From assembly GCA_963565915.1 (NCBI GenBank), contig OY751487.1, forward strand, positions 2,914,001 through 2,978,000: DNA of 64,000 nt. The letters are read 5' to 3'. The notes beneath the pieces are model-generated. The model saw nothing but the letters and a program-made list of their open reading frames with translations, was not told the origin of the DNA and ran no database searches. Source of the stretch: Entoloma clypeatum (taxonomy: Eukaryota > Basidiomycota > Agaricomycetes > Agaricales > Entolomataceae). The position numbers were made by a program, and so were the translations under genes. Below, piece by piece: positions 33,922 through 45,520 of the stretch (position 1 is its first letter; every line of letters begins with the position of its first letter).

Positions 33922-35379
33922 CTATGCGGAACCTGTGTCTGTTGCGCGTGAGGTCATCGCAGCCTGTCCAGCAGCCGTGGCAGCCAGCCTCGAGCGTTTC
34001 CTCTCCGCCTCTGTTTTTATGATCAGAAACAAGTGTGTAAAAAAGAAATTGCAGTGATCAAACACACCTGCTTCTTTTTCTCGTTCAATCTCGGATACAA
34101 TTGTCTCGATCTCCGAAAGTTCCAAGTTCTAGAGAAACTTGACATGATATGCATCTGCCAAGATAAGAGACACATACAGTGATCTTCCCATAACTCTCCA
34201 TGACACTAATCTCAATATTCTTCGCTCCCGTCTGAACGACTTCTAGTAAACTTTTGATCGTAAGCTTGATACTCTCCTCCCTTGACAAATCGTCCTTGTG
34301 ATTCTTCTCCAAGAACTCCCGCACAGTCTTGGAAGAACGTCCGATAGCGTTCGCCTGACAAAACCCTGATTTAGATTTCGACGTGATGTAGAAACATTCG
34401 ATTCACCTTCCATGCACTGTAGATACCACTAGGCTCAGTTTGGTACAGGCGAGGTCGAGAATCATGCGGATCGAAGCCCACAACAAGTGTGGAAATCCCG
34501 AATGGCCGAACACCACCCGATTGTGTATAGCGCTGTCCACTCATGAGACATCCCTTGACAGGCAAGATCATGAAATGCGCTCGCACCTGCTGAATGCCTG
34601 CAACGTGTCTGGTGATATACTCGACGGTCACAGGGTCCTCCACAGTCAAACGGTGGCTCTGGCATTCTATTCGTGCCTTGTCAATCAATACCCGACCATC
34701 CGCGGTCAAACCTATCCGGCATAAAGAACCGTCAACAGATCGACAAGGAGATTGTGCCACATACCAGCAAATGCAAGGCAGATATGGTCGTCAAGCATGA
34801 CGACCTTTCTCACCGTTCGAGGGTCTTGAAGTTGGAGGACGGATTTCTTCTCCACACCCAAAACGACGATATCTTTGCCCCGCACACCAACCTGCAGGAG
34901 TAAACATGACCTGAGGCCATCCACAAAGAAGGCGAGGGCTGCTCACGGCACAAGTACCCTTTCGCACGGCTTCGAGTGCATATTCGACCTATCCGATGGA
35001 GGGATGAACGAATTCTGGATCTCTAAAAAGCGCGATGAATGGAAGACGAACCTGGAACAGGTGGCCATCAGGCGAGAATACGGTGAGCGCTAGGAATTAT
35101 CAGTTGTTTAGAAGGAGGCCAGACGAGGATTNNNNNNNNNNNNNNNNNNNNNNNNNNNNNNNNNNNNNNNNNNNNNNNNNNNNNNNNNNNNNNNNNNNNN
35201 NNNNNNNNNNNNNNNNNNNNNNNNNNNNNNNNNNNNNNNNNNNNNNNNNNNNNNNNNNNNNNNNNNNNNNNNNNNNNNNNNNNNNNNNNNNNNNNNNNNN
35301 NNNNNNNNNNNNNNNNNNNNNNNNNNNNNNNGAGGCCAGACGAGGATTGGGCCAAACCTCTGTCGTATGACCTGGACAT
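33922..35379 (-). CDS. PRE6: 20S proteasome subunit alpha-4
   Basis: An outer-ring alpha subunit of the 20S core particle (PSMA7/Pre6 type). Exon 1 is only 22 nt (35,379-35,358) encoding MSRSYDR plus one base. Then come an intron containing a 200-N run, [13 protein letters not shown] (about 35,095-35,057), [14 protein letters not shown] after a second intron, [20 protein letters not shown], and the conserved core [13 protein letters not shown]. Near the end are [14 protein letters not shown] and [15 protein letters not shown]. The stop is at 33,922. [15 protein letters not shown] is the N-terminal alpha signature of the family. The assignment to alpha-4 rests on SYDRAL, the GTCAVGV-type strand and VREFLEKN. 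The coding sequence is complete despite the N run. Confidence 0.92.
35132..35331. other. 200-N assembly gap with overlapping edges
   Basis: Exactly 200 unknown bases. The 17 bases before it and the 17 after it are identical (GAGGCCAGACGAGGATT), so the two contig ends overlap and the N run is probably a fixed-size placeholder with nothing missing. It lies in intron 1 of the proteasome gene. Confidence 0.9.
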
Positions 35380-35448
35380 CTCTGGGAAGAAGAGAGAACA
35401 AATAGCGGGACGCGCGTCAGAGCAAGGGAGATTATGTAATTGCTACTG
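35380..35448. promoter_or_regulatory. Divergent promoter PRE6 / ZUP1-like
   Basis: 69 bp between the two ATG codons. It contains CGGGACGCGCG but no clear TATA box. I see no PACE-like GGTGGCAAA element. Confidence 0.55.
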
Positions 35449-37175
35449 ATGTTGCCCGCCGACGCCGTTTTTGACTGCGCATTCTGCTCGACTCCCCTCG
35501 TGAACCTCGACGTTTCTGCAAGACAGGAGCATTATGAGCGCCACCTCGCAGAGGATGCTGCCTTCTCAACCTCCAGCCCTTTTCAGAACAACAAGCGCGC
35601 CCCGAAACCGCGCCGCGTCAATCAAAAGTCCGACATGTTTTGGTATCGTGCACAACACACGCCGCCACCGTCCAACTATACTCCGGGTCAGCAGTTTATG
35701 TTGTTGAAGGTTTAGCGCGCTTTCCTCACAATGTCTCAGGCCTCATACATCTCCTGAAAAAAGCTCTCTGGACAAGCCACGCGCAAGGCGCCACACGGCG
35801 CGCGGCTCTTTGCTACGAAGGCTCAGTGCATGTCAGTCACAAGCTCTGGGATAGAGGATGGGGTTGTGGGTACGATCGTCTGCTCCAGTGCGCTTGCCTG
35901 ATCTCCTCACAGTTTGTTAGGTACCGTAATTTCTTGATGGCATGCACGGCACTCATGGATCAATCCTTCCAACCCTCGTATCTCCCGCTCCTCGACGCTC
36001 CAATCACGCCCGGCGTTAGGAATCTCCAAGCTTTAATCGAAAACGCATGGAAGGATGGTAAGTAATTTGTGTAGATTGAATTTTTACACATACTCACCAC
36101 ACCTCTTGTAGGTTTTGATGAAGTTGGTGCGAAAGATCTCAAGAACTTGGTTGGCTCAAAGAAGTGGGTTGGAACAGCAGGTCAAGACCTCGCTATTCTG
36201 ACACAACAATAAGCGTGACAATAGTTTTCAGATCTATGGGTGGCTTTCTCTTATCGTGGCATACCGTAAGCTATTCTATGATTTCGACTGCCCTTGCCTC
36301 ACTCGCCGCAGCGCTGAGCTCGTTGATTTCGATCTCAAGCACCAGACCCATGGTAAACTGATTTTCATAACATCACCCTGACATCGCACCTGATTAGCAC
36401 CGCCACAGGAGTGGAACTTGTCTTGGACTGGATTGTCGACTATTTCTCGCCTAAGCCGACAACCGCCAAATCTGGTAATATCAACGACGTTCTTTGGGGC
36501 GCTTCTCCGATAGTGGTCACGGACCGCATGCCTCTTGTTCTTCAGCACAACGGCCATTCAAGGACGGTGGTTGGGTACGAAATTTCAAAGGCCGGCAAAA
36601 TGAACTTGTTGATGTTCGATCCCTCCATGTCGGTGCATCATCTGTCTTTGCATCATCCATCAAACTTTTTGAACAGGGTTGTGAATAAAGATATCCGGGA
36701 TGCGGCAATTTCTCTCCATAATTTATCACTGACGCCCAATTCTCGGCACCCAGCAGATGACCCAAATAGCACCAGGAAACGCCTGTCTGACGGCTTGTCG
36801 TCCCCACCAAGCCCCGGCACGAAACGCATAAGATGCGAGCCTCTAAATGACGCTCACAAAGGAGGTGACGAAGACGAAGTAATTCTTGTTAGCGAAGCAT
36901 GTCAGGAACGAGTCAAGTACTACCGCCAGCACGGCATCGCAAAGAGCCGGACAGACAACGGGGGAAACCTACGCCTCGACAAGGTGTTGACTCGGTTTAG
37001 GTTGGATGGAAAGCAACTCAGGTTGGTTTGCGCATTTTTCAAGGGGCGAATTATTTGACTTGCTCCTGTTTGTAGGAAGAAAGAGTATCAAATCCTCTAT
37101 TTCCCAATGACAACTCCATTGACATCAGCAGAAAAGATCGGGAGAAAGGTGGTTACTAGCACGAAGGCTGGCTGA
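35449..37175 (+). CDS. ZUP1: C78-family peptidase, ZUP1/Mug105-like
   Basis: A cysteine peptidase of the UFSP/ZUP1 clan, whose ZUP1/Mug105 members cleave K63-linked ubiquitin chains. The N-terminus carries a single C2H2-like finger, FDCAFCSTPLVNLDVSARQE with a following HYERHL. The catalytic Cys sits in RGWGCGYRNFLMACTALMDQ, formed across an intron at about 35,869-35,921. Further on come GVRNLQALIENAWKDG, the strand GVELVLDWIVDYFSPKP, and the His box VLQHNGHSRTVVGYE, with the Asp in LLMFDPSM. The last exon ends KVVTSTKAG and stop at 37,173-37,175. About eight exons. Start chosen at ATG 35,449, as the ATG at 35,434 is followed at once by a stop. Confidence 0.87.
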
Positions 37176-37942
37176 GTATCATGGATTCATTCATCCCTTT
37201 TTTAACTGAGCAAGGATGCATTGGTTTGAAAGGGAGTCTATGCTATGCCCATTACATATATGTAGGGGTAGAGTGAAGTCATTCACCGCTCAATGGGACA
37301 ACAAAATGAAAAGTGGCCTCGGAATGCATGACTGAGGAACATATCCCAAATCGGGGGTCATGGCTGCAACTATATGCACTGTAAGAATAGAATAGTCAAC
37401 ACTTGCAAGGTATTATATGTGATATAGCCTCTAGTAGGGATGAGGATCTTTGCATCAGTGAGAAACTTTGCCATCGTTGAAAAACCAGTCAATGGGACAG
37501 TCACATTGCAGTGACAGTTCCCAGTATAGAGCTATCATTCGCCATCGGCTGGCATCGTACGCAAATTGGGGAGAACCAGAGGCACACTCGGCAATATTGC
37601 ACACATCAGGAGCGGCAACCCTTTTGGGAAGTGTGATGTGACCATTTATCGATATCTTCCTCCAAATGCGATATTCACAATCGGGCTCTGAAGGTCCTCA
37701 GAAATAGTTCAGGAAATATGTCTATTGAAAAAAATCTGTCAGTTTTGCTCCCCTTAAAGCACAAAAAAGCACATTATTCTCCAAATCACTACTCCAACAA
37801 ATGATAAAATAGAATCTCAGATGATGTATATTACAATAGGATCTATCAACTTCGAGGCAATGCAATGCATGACGAAGGAGCAAGGGTCCTCCGTCCCATT
37901 GAGTGATGAATAACTGTAATTATTACGAGCTCGAGTACGATA
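37176..37942. mobile_element. Intergenic MITE with CTCAATGGGAC termini
   Basis: Between the convergent stops of two genes. A 19-bp imperfect inverted repeat bounds 37,281-37,911: left ATTCACCGCTCAATGGGAC, right inverse ATTCATCACTCAATGGGAC (17 of 19 identical). A third TCAATGGGACAGT lies inside near 37,490. No coding capacity and no clear target duplication. The outer bases are 3' UTR. Confidence 0.7.
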
Positions 37943-39263
37943 TCATGATACAGAAGTCATAATGACATTTCCTTCCTCATCTATGACAAGAGGCGGAAGG
38001 TCGAGTGCCGCAACTGCGCTGCGTAGTGCCCGTTCCCAGGCTTCCTCAACTTTATAACCTCCTCCCCTCATGATGCCCTCGCGGTCTTTCCGAACTGCTT
38101 CGCTCAAGAAGTCATGGTATCCATCGCTGCGCAGCTGGAATCTATCCTCGTAGGCATACCAATTGTCCTGCAACGGTACATGTGGAACGTCCGGGACGAC
38201 GGTGCCCTGAGCGGCTCTAGACCTCAATAGCCTGGCGCTGCTCTGTAAGACGGTGGCAGACGCAGAGCGTGCGGTTGAGCGCTTCAAAGCGTTGGCGCGG
38301 GATTTGGCGATGACTTTGCGGGCGTTCTTGTCGCTGGTTTCAAGTTTATCGATGATCTCCTTCTTTTCTTTTTCACGCTCTTCACGTTCTTCCTCTTCTT
38401 CGCGCCGAAGCTCGATGGCTCGCAGCTCGCGTTCGCGGCGTTGGGCCTCCTCCTGGTCCTTGAGGGCTTGTGCATATGCTTCTTCACGCTGGATATTGTG
38501 TTCAATGAGGGCAGCATTTTCGGCACGATAGGCATTGATGCGTGCTTCTGTCTGTTGGACATCAATATCGTGGATGAGATTAAACGCTGAAAGAGAGATA
38601 AGGCGGGGGCATGGGTGAAGGGATATGAGCACAGACTGATATCCTCGACTTCCTCGAGGTAGTCGTTGTACGAACGCAGATCAGGAAAATCGTCGCGACG
38701 CTTGTTGAACCTGGTGAGGATGTCAGGGGCGGACACGAGACGCAGTCAAGGAAGTCACTCTTTAGCAATTCGTCTCCGGATTGCGACCTCCTTCTCGACA
38801 TGAAGGTCCTCGAATGTCTGAGGGATGAAGGCGAGTTTTCTGAGGACCTTGTTGCATATTGGACATGGAGCAGGCCCGAGAGTGAAGAGGCGATCTATGC
38901 ACGATTCACACCTGACGGGCGATGATGAGGAGAGCGGAGGAGTGAAAGGAGCGACAGACATTTTGTGGTAGCAGGAACTGACCAGGAGCCGGAGCCTTGG
39001 GTTGAGATATCGGTCGCTCTTGCAGACGGGACATTGGTCATCCATGGACTAATGAGGCGGGGTCAGTAGAGTGACGAGGCGGGGAGAGGGGGACTGACGA
39101 AATACTCGGTGGTCCTGCCTGAGGGATCCTTGACGCCACCGTTGAAGAGGGACGACGACGACGAGGCGTTGTTGACGAGGGGCGTCGATGAGCGGGTGCT
39201 GGCATTGGTGGCGGCGCCGCCCTTGCGAACGGTCTTGCCTTGCAGCCATCCTCGCGACATCAT
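37943..39263 (-). CDS. TFB3: TFIIH subunit TFB3 / CAK assembly factor MAT1
   Basis: Anchors the Cdk-activating kinase to TFIIH core in transcription initiation and repair. The start at 39,263 (second ATG at 39,260) is followed by a Ser/Thr-rich leader, then the C3HC4 RING: CPVCKSDRYLNPRLRLLVSS, CYHKMCESCIDRLF, and CPICNKVLRKLAF after introns. MAT1 helical region: RRDDFPDLRSYNDYLEEVED, then FNLIHDIDVQQTEARINAYR. A long charged coiled coil (RREEEEEREEREKEKKEIID) follows, and the Cdk/cyclin-binding C-terminus ends VIDEEGNVIMTSVS. The stop is at 37,943. Four or five exons. Head-to-head with the dioxygenase, 52 bp apart. Confidence 0.92.
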
Positions 39264-39315
39264 CAGGGTGGATGATGACGTAAGGGGGATCGATTCAACT
39301 TGAAGTACGACGACG
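39264..39315. promoter_or_regulatory. Divergent promoter TFB3 / LigB
   Basis: The shortest head-to-head spacing in the window, 52 bp. Leaders of the two genes must start inside each other's regulatory DNA or within the neighbouring coding sequence. Confidence 0.55.
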
Positions 39316-40426
39316 ATGGCGTCCCCAGCTGAATGGCGCAAGGCCCTGCAAGACCTGCCCAGCACCCCCCACGACATCCCCGCCTTCTTCTTCGCCCACG
39401 GATCTCCTTCCCTTGAGTACCCCTCCGCCGCGGGTGATGGTCTCGCTTCCTTCCTGAAAGACTTTGGGCCTGCCCTCCTCCACAAGTACCAGCCAAAGGG
39501 AATCGTCGTCTTCAGCGCCCATTGGGAGACCACTGGATCTCGCCTCGGTATGATCTGCTCAACCCCCATCCTTATTTTCCTACATCTATCGGTGCCCACT
39601 CAGTCACCGACTATGGTACCGAAAACCCGCTCTTGATGGATTACTATGGATTCCCATCGGAATTGTATCAGCTCACATTCAAGTCCAGAGGCGACTGCGA
39701 TCTTTCTGATCGCCTTGTTCAGCTATACAAGGAGGTATACGCCAACATATCATCATATTTTGCCTTACATCATAGACAAATAGGCGGGCCAGTCAGCACG
39801 AAAAACCGGTACTACCGAGGCTCGAGGTTTAGATGGACGCGGTTTCGAGGGTCCCGGCTTGGACCACGGCGTCTTCATTCCCTTCCGATTGATGTTCGGC
39901 CACGAATTCACGGAGATCCCCATCGTTCAAGTGTCTATCGACTCCAACATGAGTCCGGAGACGAATTGGGGCTTGGGAGCGGCTCTGAAGCAACTGAGGC
40001 AAGTACCGATGTCATGGCTCTTCGAATTCTGCCGCATCAGTTCTGATCCTCCAGTTCATCAGGAAAGAAGGTATTCTCATACTATCAGGTGGATTGACCA
40101 TGCACAACATGAGAGACCGCAGCTGCTTCAACGTGACCACATGCAAACCTATACATAAGGAGTTTGATCTGGCCGTACTTGATGCGGTCACCGTTCTCGA
40201 GGTACATGGCTCAGAACCATCCTGCCTTCGTGTCTCTGATATCCCAAAGACGGAAGAGCGTAAACAGGCCATGGTGAATTTGATGAATCATTCTGGATTC
40301 CAGGCGAGCCATTCACGAGAAGAACACTTTGTGCCGCTGTACGTGGCCGCTGGGGCAGGGGAAGGAGGACGTGTGCAAGTTATATGCAGTCTGTATGGCA
40401 ACCCGACGTTCGCTTTCGGTGTCTAG
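39316..40426 (+). CDS. LigB-type extradiol ring-cleavage dioxygenase
   Basis: Class III extradiol dioxygenase related to DOPA 4,5-dioxygenase/YgiD; these non-heme metal enzymes open catechol rings. Visible metal-site histidines: FFFAHGSPSLEYP near the start, VVFSAHWETTG, and GLDHGVFIPFRLMFGHEF. The segments YGTENPLLMDYYGFPSELYQ and IPIVQVSIDSNMSPETNWGL are also typical. The C-terminal part contains LTMHNMRDRS and FVPLYVAAGAGEGG and ends SLYGNPTFAFGV. Four exons with short introns (first at about 39,547-39,600). Substrate is not deducible; roles in betalain-like pigment, lignin-derived aromatics or other catechols are possible. Confidence 0.88.
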
Positions 40427-40550
40427 TCAGGGACAATAATGTATCATACTATGGAAAGTTCCCTGGGGGTAATAGTAAATACATACATCCACACTTGTAT
40501 GTGAGCTCTCCTTGCCACCGTTGACCAGACCCTCCTTTAGTCGGACAGCC

Positions 40551-42014
40551 ATGTCTCTCACCACGCCTTGTCGCCCTGTAGCTCCTGAACCTGTCCGACA
40601 TCCCTCAACAGTCAATCTCCTTCCATCAGGTCGGCGCGAATCGCAGATAGTCATCCCAAACGCTCCACCGACACCACCTCTTTCTCCCAACCACACCGAA
40701 CGGCAAATTGACCAGATTATTGTTGACGCGGAACCTCGGTACACCAAGTTGGAGCAATGTGACCCTCATTTAGAGGCTTCCATTCCATCCGCCGCTATGT
40801 GCTCTGATTTCATGGAGGTCGAGGATGAGAGGGACCTCGTCCCGGAGCCTCAGAGGCCCCTCAGGTTACTCGAAGACGAAAAGGTCCATCTTCAACGTTT
40901 TGGTCTGAAATTGTCGGAATTCGAAGTTCGGGGAACCTTGGGTTGGTCCACACATTTTGACTCATCCTGGCTTCTATACTGACAGACCTCCTCAAGGTAC
41001 TGGTACCTTTGGTAAGGTTTTGCTTGTCCGACATCGACGCTCATCCTCCAAGCCGGGTATACATAATCATTTTGCCATGAAAGTCCTCCGTAAGACGGAA
41101 ATTGTGCGGCTTCGTCAAGTCGAACATGTTAATGCAGAACGTTACATTCTCTCCAGAGTTACCCATCCTTTTATCGTCGACCTTTTCGCCACTTTCCAGG
41201 ACAGCCTCAACATCTATATGTTAATGTCCTATGTTCCAGGCGGCGAACTCTTCACGCACCTTCGTCGAGCTCAACGTTTTACACCGGATGTTACTCGCTT
41301 CTATCTGGCAACTATCATTTTAGCTTTGAAATACCTGCATTCCTTCAACATCATCTACCGCGATTTGAAACCAGAAAACCTTCTTTTAGACTCCCGTGGT
41401 TACCTTCGCTTGACTGATTTTGGTTTTGCCAAAATCGTCGACGATCGCACATGGACACTCTGCGGCACTCCCGAGTATCTCGCACCAGAGATCATCCAAT
41501 CTGATGGCCATGGCAAAGCTGCCGACTGGTGGGCTTGCGGGGTCCTCTGCTATGAGATGCTTGTCGGTTATCCACCTTTCTTCGACGAATCACCATACGG
41601 AATCTATGAAAAGATTTTGAATGGGCACATCCACTGGCCGCGAACTATGGATCACTTGTCGCGTGACCTCATCAGGGCTTTCCTCAATCCGGATCGAACG
41701 AAACGCCTGGGAAACATGAACGGTGGCCCCCAGGATATACTTGATCACCCTTGGTTTAGGGGCGTGAATTGGGATGCTTTGGAGCGCCGCGAAATCAAGG
41801 TAACACAATGATTTGGATTTAATTCACCTTCACTCACCCATTTTTCTTATAGGCTCCTATCATTCCGCACACCTCTTCGGTGGATGACACTCGCCATTTC
41901 CTGCATCTCCCTACTCCTCCACCAGACGAAATGCCAGGTCTCGTACGAGAGGAGCAACCTCTTGCTCCTCACCAGCGTTTTGACCCTATGGCCTATCACT
42001 TCCTCGAATTCTAA
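40551..42014 (+). CDS. TPK: cAMP-dependent protein kinase catalytic subunit
   Basis: AGC-family Ser/Thr kinase. After a proline-rich leader of about 120 residues the kinase domain opens with the glycine loop GTLGTGTFGKVLLVRHRR, split by an intron at 40,942-40,996. Then come FAMKVLRKTEIVRLRQVEHV (catalytic Lys and alphaC Glu), YRDLKPENLLLDSRGYLRLT, DFGFAK, and the activation loop TWTLCGTPEYLAPEIIQ with its phospho-Thr. The AGC tail is in exon 3 (41,853-42,014) and ends FLEF, the F-x-x-F terminus of PKA. Stop 42,012-42,014. DFGFAK and the terminal FxxF separate it from S6K/PKC relatives. It mediates cAMP signalling in growth and development. Confidence 0.93.
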
Positions 42015-42448
42015 CCACGGCTTCCCCGTACTTCTATCATCAGTGTTTTTATCCTTTTTTTTCTTGAAAAAACCTCAGATGTATCCGTCTTTGGTTGCCT
42101 CTTGACCTCGTTCTCGTGTATGAGTACATATACCCCTCTTCTATTCACCGATCCAAGAACAACCATCCCATGTACTACGATCCCCTATCCCCTGAAGCTG
42201 TATCAACCTTTTTGCTATCAACTTACCATCGCCACTACCCCGCATGCCGTCTTACTGGCTATTCTTGTGTATATTTGCTCCTTCAATAACTCAGTACTTC
42301 CGTTGTAGCTCTGCTTTGTATCCCCGTCCCCAAGAAGTCCCTCTGTATATTTTCTTGACATGAATTGCTACAGCTATAAAGTTGATACAGCTTAGTAACT
42401 TGACTGACTTTCTCGAACAATCATCGGGTTGCTTTCTCGCCGTTCAAT
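42015..42448. other. Intergenic, no gene seen
   Basis: 434 bp holding the kinase 3' UTR and the promoter of the next gene. T/C-rich with no repeat or RNA gene recognised. Confidence 0.5.
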
Positions 42449-44055
42449 ATGGCGAGCAACTCGTCGAATTTCCTCGTTTCAGAGGCACAACTTGTGCTGG
42501 ATGAAGTCGGTGCTTTTCTCTGCATCTCAGGCTCGGTGTCGACTAAATTCTCACATCGAAGACTCGGAGGCAAAAGGCTGAAACAACGAAGGCTCTTGGT
42601 TCACCGATAGAATTATTTGGGAAAGCCCTATGTATTGAAGTACGAGGAAGTCATGCATGGATCGCAGAAAACACAGCTGTCGCGCGAAAACTTGATCTGG
42701 AGGTACAGGCAACTGTTTTAAAGCCTGTATAGGTCTTCATAGACATCTTTCCATCCAGTCCGGGAAAACGCTGCAGTTGTACCAAGGCCATAGGGGTCCT
42801 GTGACGACCATTGCTTTTTGCGACAAAATCCCTGAATCTGATGATGGAAGTATCCTCATAACTGGCTCTTGGGATCAAGTATTTTTTTTCTGCTGTTGCA
42901 AACCTGTTTCCATGCTTCTGATGATTATGCGTGAAGACAATCAAGCTCTGGGACACCGACGTATGTCAGTTCGGTGAATTGCAGTGGCTTGACTCATGCA
43001 GAAGCCCACCCATGGCTACAGACGAAAGCTTTACTTTCTTCGACCGCTGAAGCTCATGGAGATTTCGTCAAGAGCCTTTTCGTTATTCCCTCACTTCAAA
43101 TATTGGTATCTTCAGGTTCAGATAAGATTGTTCGTTTTTGGTGAGTCTTTTTGGCAGCCAGATTACAAGTGTTATACCTTGGAAACCAGGGATATAGCCA
43201 CCCCAATGCAGAAGAAGCCACTCTGCAGTCTCGGCTCAATCTCCTCCCATACCCGACCTGTTGAATGTCTCACCGGGAGTGCAACCTCTTCGACTACTGC
43301 CACGCTTTACACTGCAGATACCATGGGTATCATCAAGTGTTGGGCTTTGGAGAAAGAGAATGGCTTATCCCCACGAGTGAAATATACTCTTCAAAGAGAA
43401 TACAATCACCATCGGACTAGGATCAACGAAATCCGCGTTGGGGACGGTCAACTCTGGACGGGTATGTGTCGATGGATGAACCCGCTTTCTTTGGTCTTCT
43501 TGAACTCAACAACGGAAACAGCTTCGTCCGATGAAACCGTGCAGTTACTACCGATTGGTACCCCTCAATTTAATGCTTCTCTTCACATCAGCCATCCTGC
43601 AGCCGTCAGATCGATCCTCCCGCTGGCATTGACTGATCTCGCAGAGCCTTACTTGATTACTGGTGCAGGCGATGTATTGCGAGTGTATGATCTCACGTCT
43701 CCAGACGAGCCAGAGTTGGTCAGAGTTGTTGATGGACATTGGCACGACGTCACTGCAATCCGATTCTGGAAAAGGAGGACGCTCGAAAGTGATGGCACAG
43801 CTCGTGTTGAGCCTTGGATCATTAGCACGAGTCTGGATAGTACTATTCGCAAATGGAGATTGACAGGTCAGTTTATCTTTGTATGCTAGGCTGGAATAGA
43901 CTCATCCGCTTTCAGAACTCTTGGTGCCGAGCAAAGTTCGGGACGCAAATTCATGGACGAACTCAGATGGCGTGACCAGTGCTACCTCTCCACCTGGTAA
44001 ATTTGATATGAGTGAAGAGGAAGAACGCGAATTAGCGGAGCTGCTTGATGATTAG
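42449..44055 (+). CDS. WD40-repeat protein
   Basis: A beta-propeller scaffold protein, family not pinned down. Exon 1 (ATG 42,449) reads MASNSSNFLVSEAQLVLDE; exon 2 AETTKALGSPIELFGKALCI; then, after an intron ending near 42,757, SGKTLQLYQGHRGPVTTIAF. WD repeats: ILITGSWDQ-TIKLWDTD, then AEAHGDFVKSLFVIPS with SSGSDKIVRFWDIA, ISSHTRPVECLTG with LYTADTMGIIKCWALEKEN, and later LVRVVDGHWHDVTAIRFWK with ISTSLDSTIRKWRLT. The acidic C-terminus EEEERELAELLDD ends at a stop at 44,053. About seven exons, one of them only 24 nt (42,942-42,965). Complete; function unknown to me. Confidence 0.8.
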
Positions 44056-44117
44056 AAGGAGCCTATCACCGGAACCACGTTTGTTACACGAGAAACTGTT
44101 TCCATGGACCACCAACA

Positions 44118-45414
44118 TCAATAACCTTGCACCTGCCTTTCCCATCCTGGATAAAATGGATCCTCATCCAGAGTCCTCTCTTTCCAGTCTTTCGGAACCC
44201 AATGCTTCTCTTCCTGCTCTTTCGCCCACATGTCCAATGCAGGTAACACCCGATGTTTAATGTGATGCGTTGATTTGTACTGCAAATATCTCGGCTTTCC
44301 GTCTCGCAAGATCTTAGCAAGCAACTTAGGAATGAAGGGCTCACGTCGAAGGTCGGTAACTGGTGTGAACAGGGCCTTGTAATTGAATACAATGGCATGA
44401 GATTTCGGTAATCGTCGAAGAGTCTGCCAGTCAACACGAAGGTGTATATCTTCCACGCGAACGTCGGGCCGTTGAGTATCTCGCCCGGCGAAATGTGGGT
44501 GGTCGCTTTGAGCATATAGAGGTTGACCGATTTCTAAGCTCCAGCTGCCCCTCTGGATCGGCCTATCGCAAGGCAACTTCGAGAAGAAGCTAACAAAATT
44601 ATCAAGGAAGTTCATTGCTGCTGGGAGTAACGCACCGGTCCATAGAGAACTGCATCTTTTCCTTATAATCGGGCACTGGACTATGTATCTCGTGCAGAGG
44701 CTTTCCAATTTTGGTCGAAATATTCCAACCCACGGCCGAGCATGCTATTCCCGCGGTAAGCAGATACAACCCAGTCTGCTCATCTTCCTGGGTGACGAGG
44801 AAATCCTCCGGGACATGATCAAGGAGAAACTCCAGTGCATTGACAGTCCTTGTATCCATACACAAGTCGAGAATATGATTGTGAAACATTCCAGATCTCG
44901 GATCGTATTGAAATTGGTTGGGATATCGAGTGCAGAGGAATTGGATGACCATCTCCATCATCTCTGTGCAAGCAGCCTCGCTGCCAGGGAGTGCATCGAG
45001 AACCAGCTTGCCATGCATTCTGTTTAGCTCCTTGCGTTGTTTGATACGTTCTGGGTAGGTCGACTCCAGTTCAATCCACCAATCTGGTTCCATCTTCTTG
45101 AGAGCTGTGGTGGAGAATGAGTTGGAGTCCGATTTCCCATCTCCTTGACGGTTTAACTTACACATATTCTGATGATATTGCCATCGAAATGGTCGGTATG
45201 GTCGAGGTCTAGCTTCCTCGAGCTTAAAGTCCACAACCGAGGTAGGAGCAGGGACACCTGATAGTTTGGAATAATCAGTTTGACGGAGCTTCCATGCGCG
45301 TGAAATATATCCGGGAACATAGTAAGAAACAATGGCAACGATACAGCTGGAGACTAGCAAGGCAAGACATGTGAAGAAAGCAATGGCGTTGTTCATCGTG
45401 ATATTTCTCAACAT
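44118..45414 (-). CDS. DUF3445 (HRQ/heme-dependent N-demethylase-like) protein
   Basis: Fungal members of DUF3445 are annotated as HRQ family proteins and are related to the alpha subunit of heme-dependent oxidative N-demethylase. A start at ATG 45,414 gives an N-terminal membrane segment, NAIAFFTCLALLVSSCIVAI, then a basic stretch. The domain follows: PRPYRPFRWQYHQNM, KKMEPDWWIELESTYPERIK, MMEMVIQFLCTRYPNQFQYD, ERTLDEDPFYPGWERQ. The cysteine/histidine pair likely near the heme (DWQTLRRLPKSHAIVFNYKA region) is intact. An intron near 44,590-44,635 joins SMDR to FFSKLPCDRPIQRGSW. The stop is at 44,118. An alternative ATG at 45,480 would extend the leader. Confidence 0.83.
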
Positions 45415-45520
45415 ATACCCCACCCGAGGTATTTGTATAAGAGAGCACGTGTATCCAATACATAAGTCTATATGTAACATTATTGTAAGCCAAGTGGCTA
45501 TTGAATACGGTCGCGCCACA

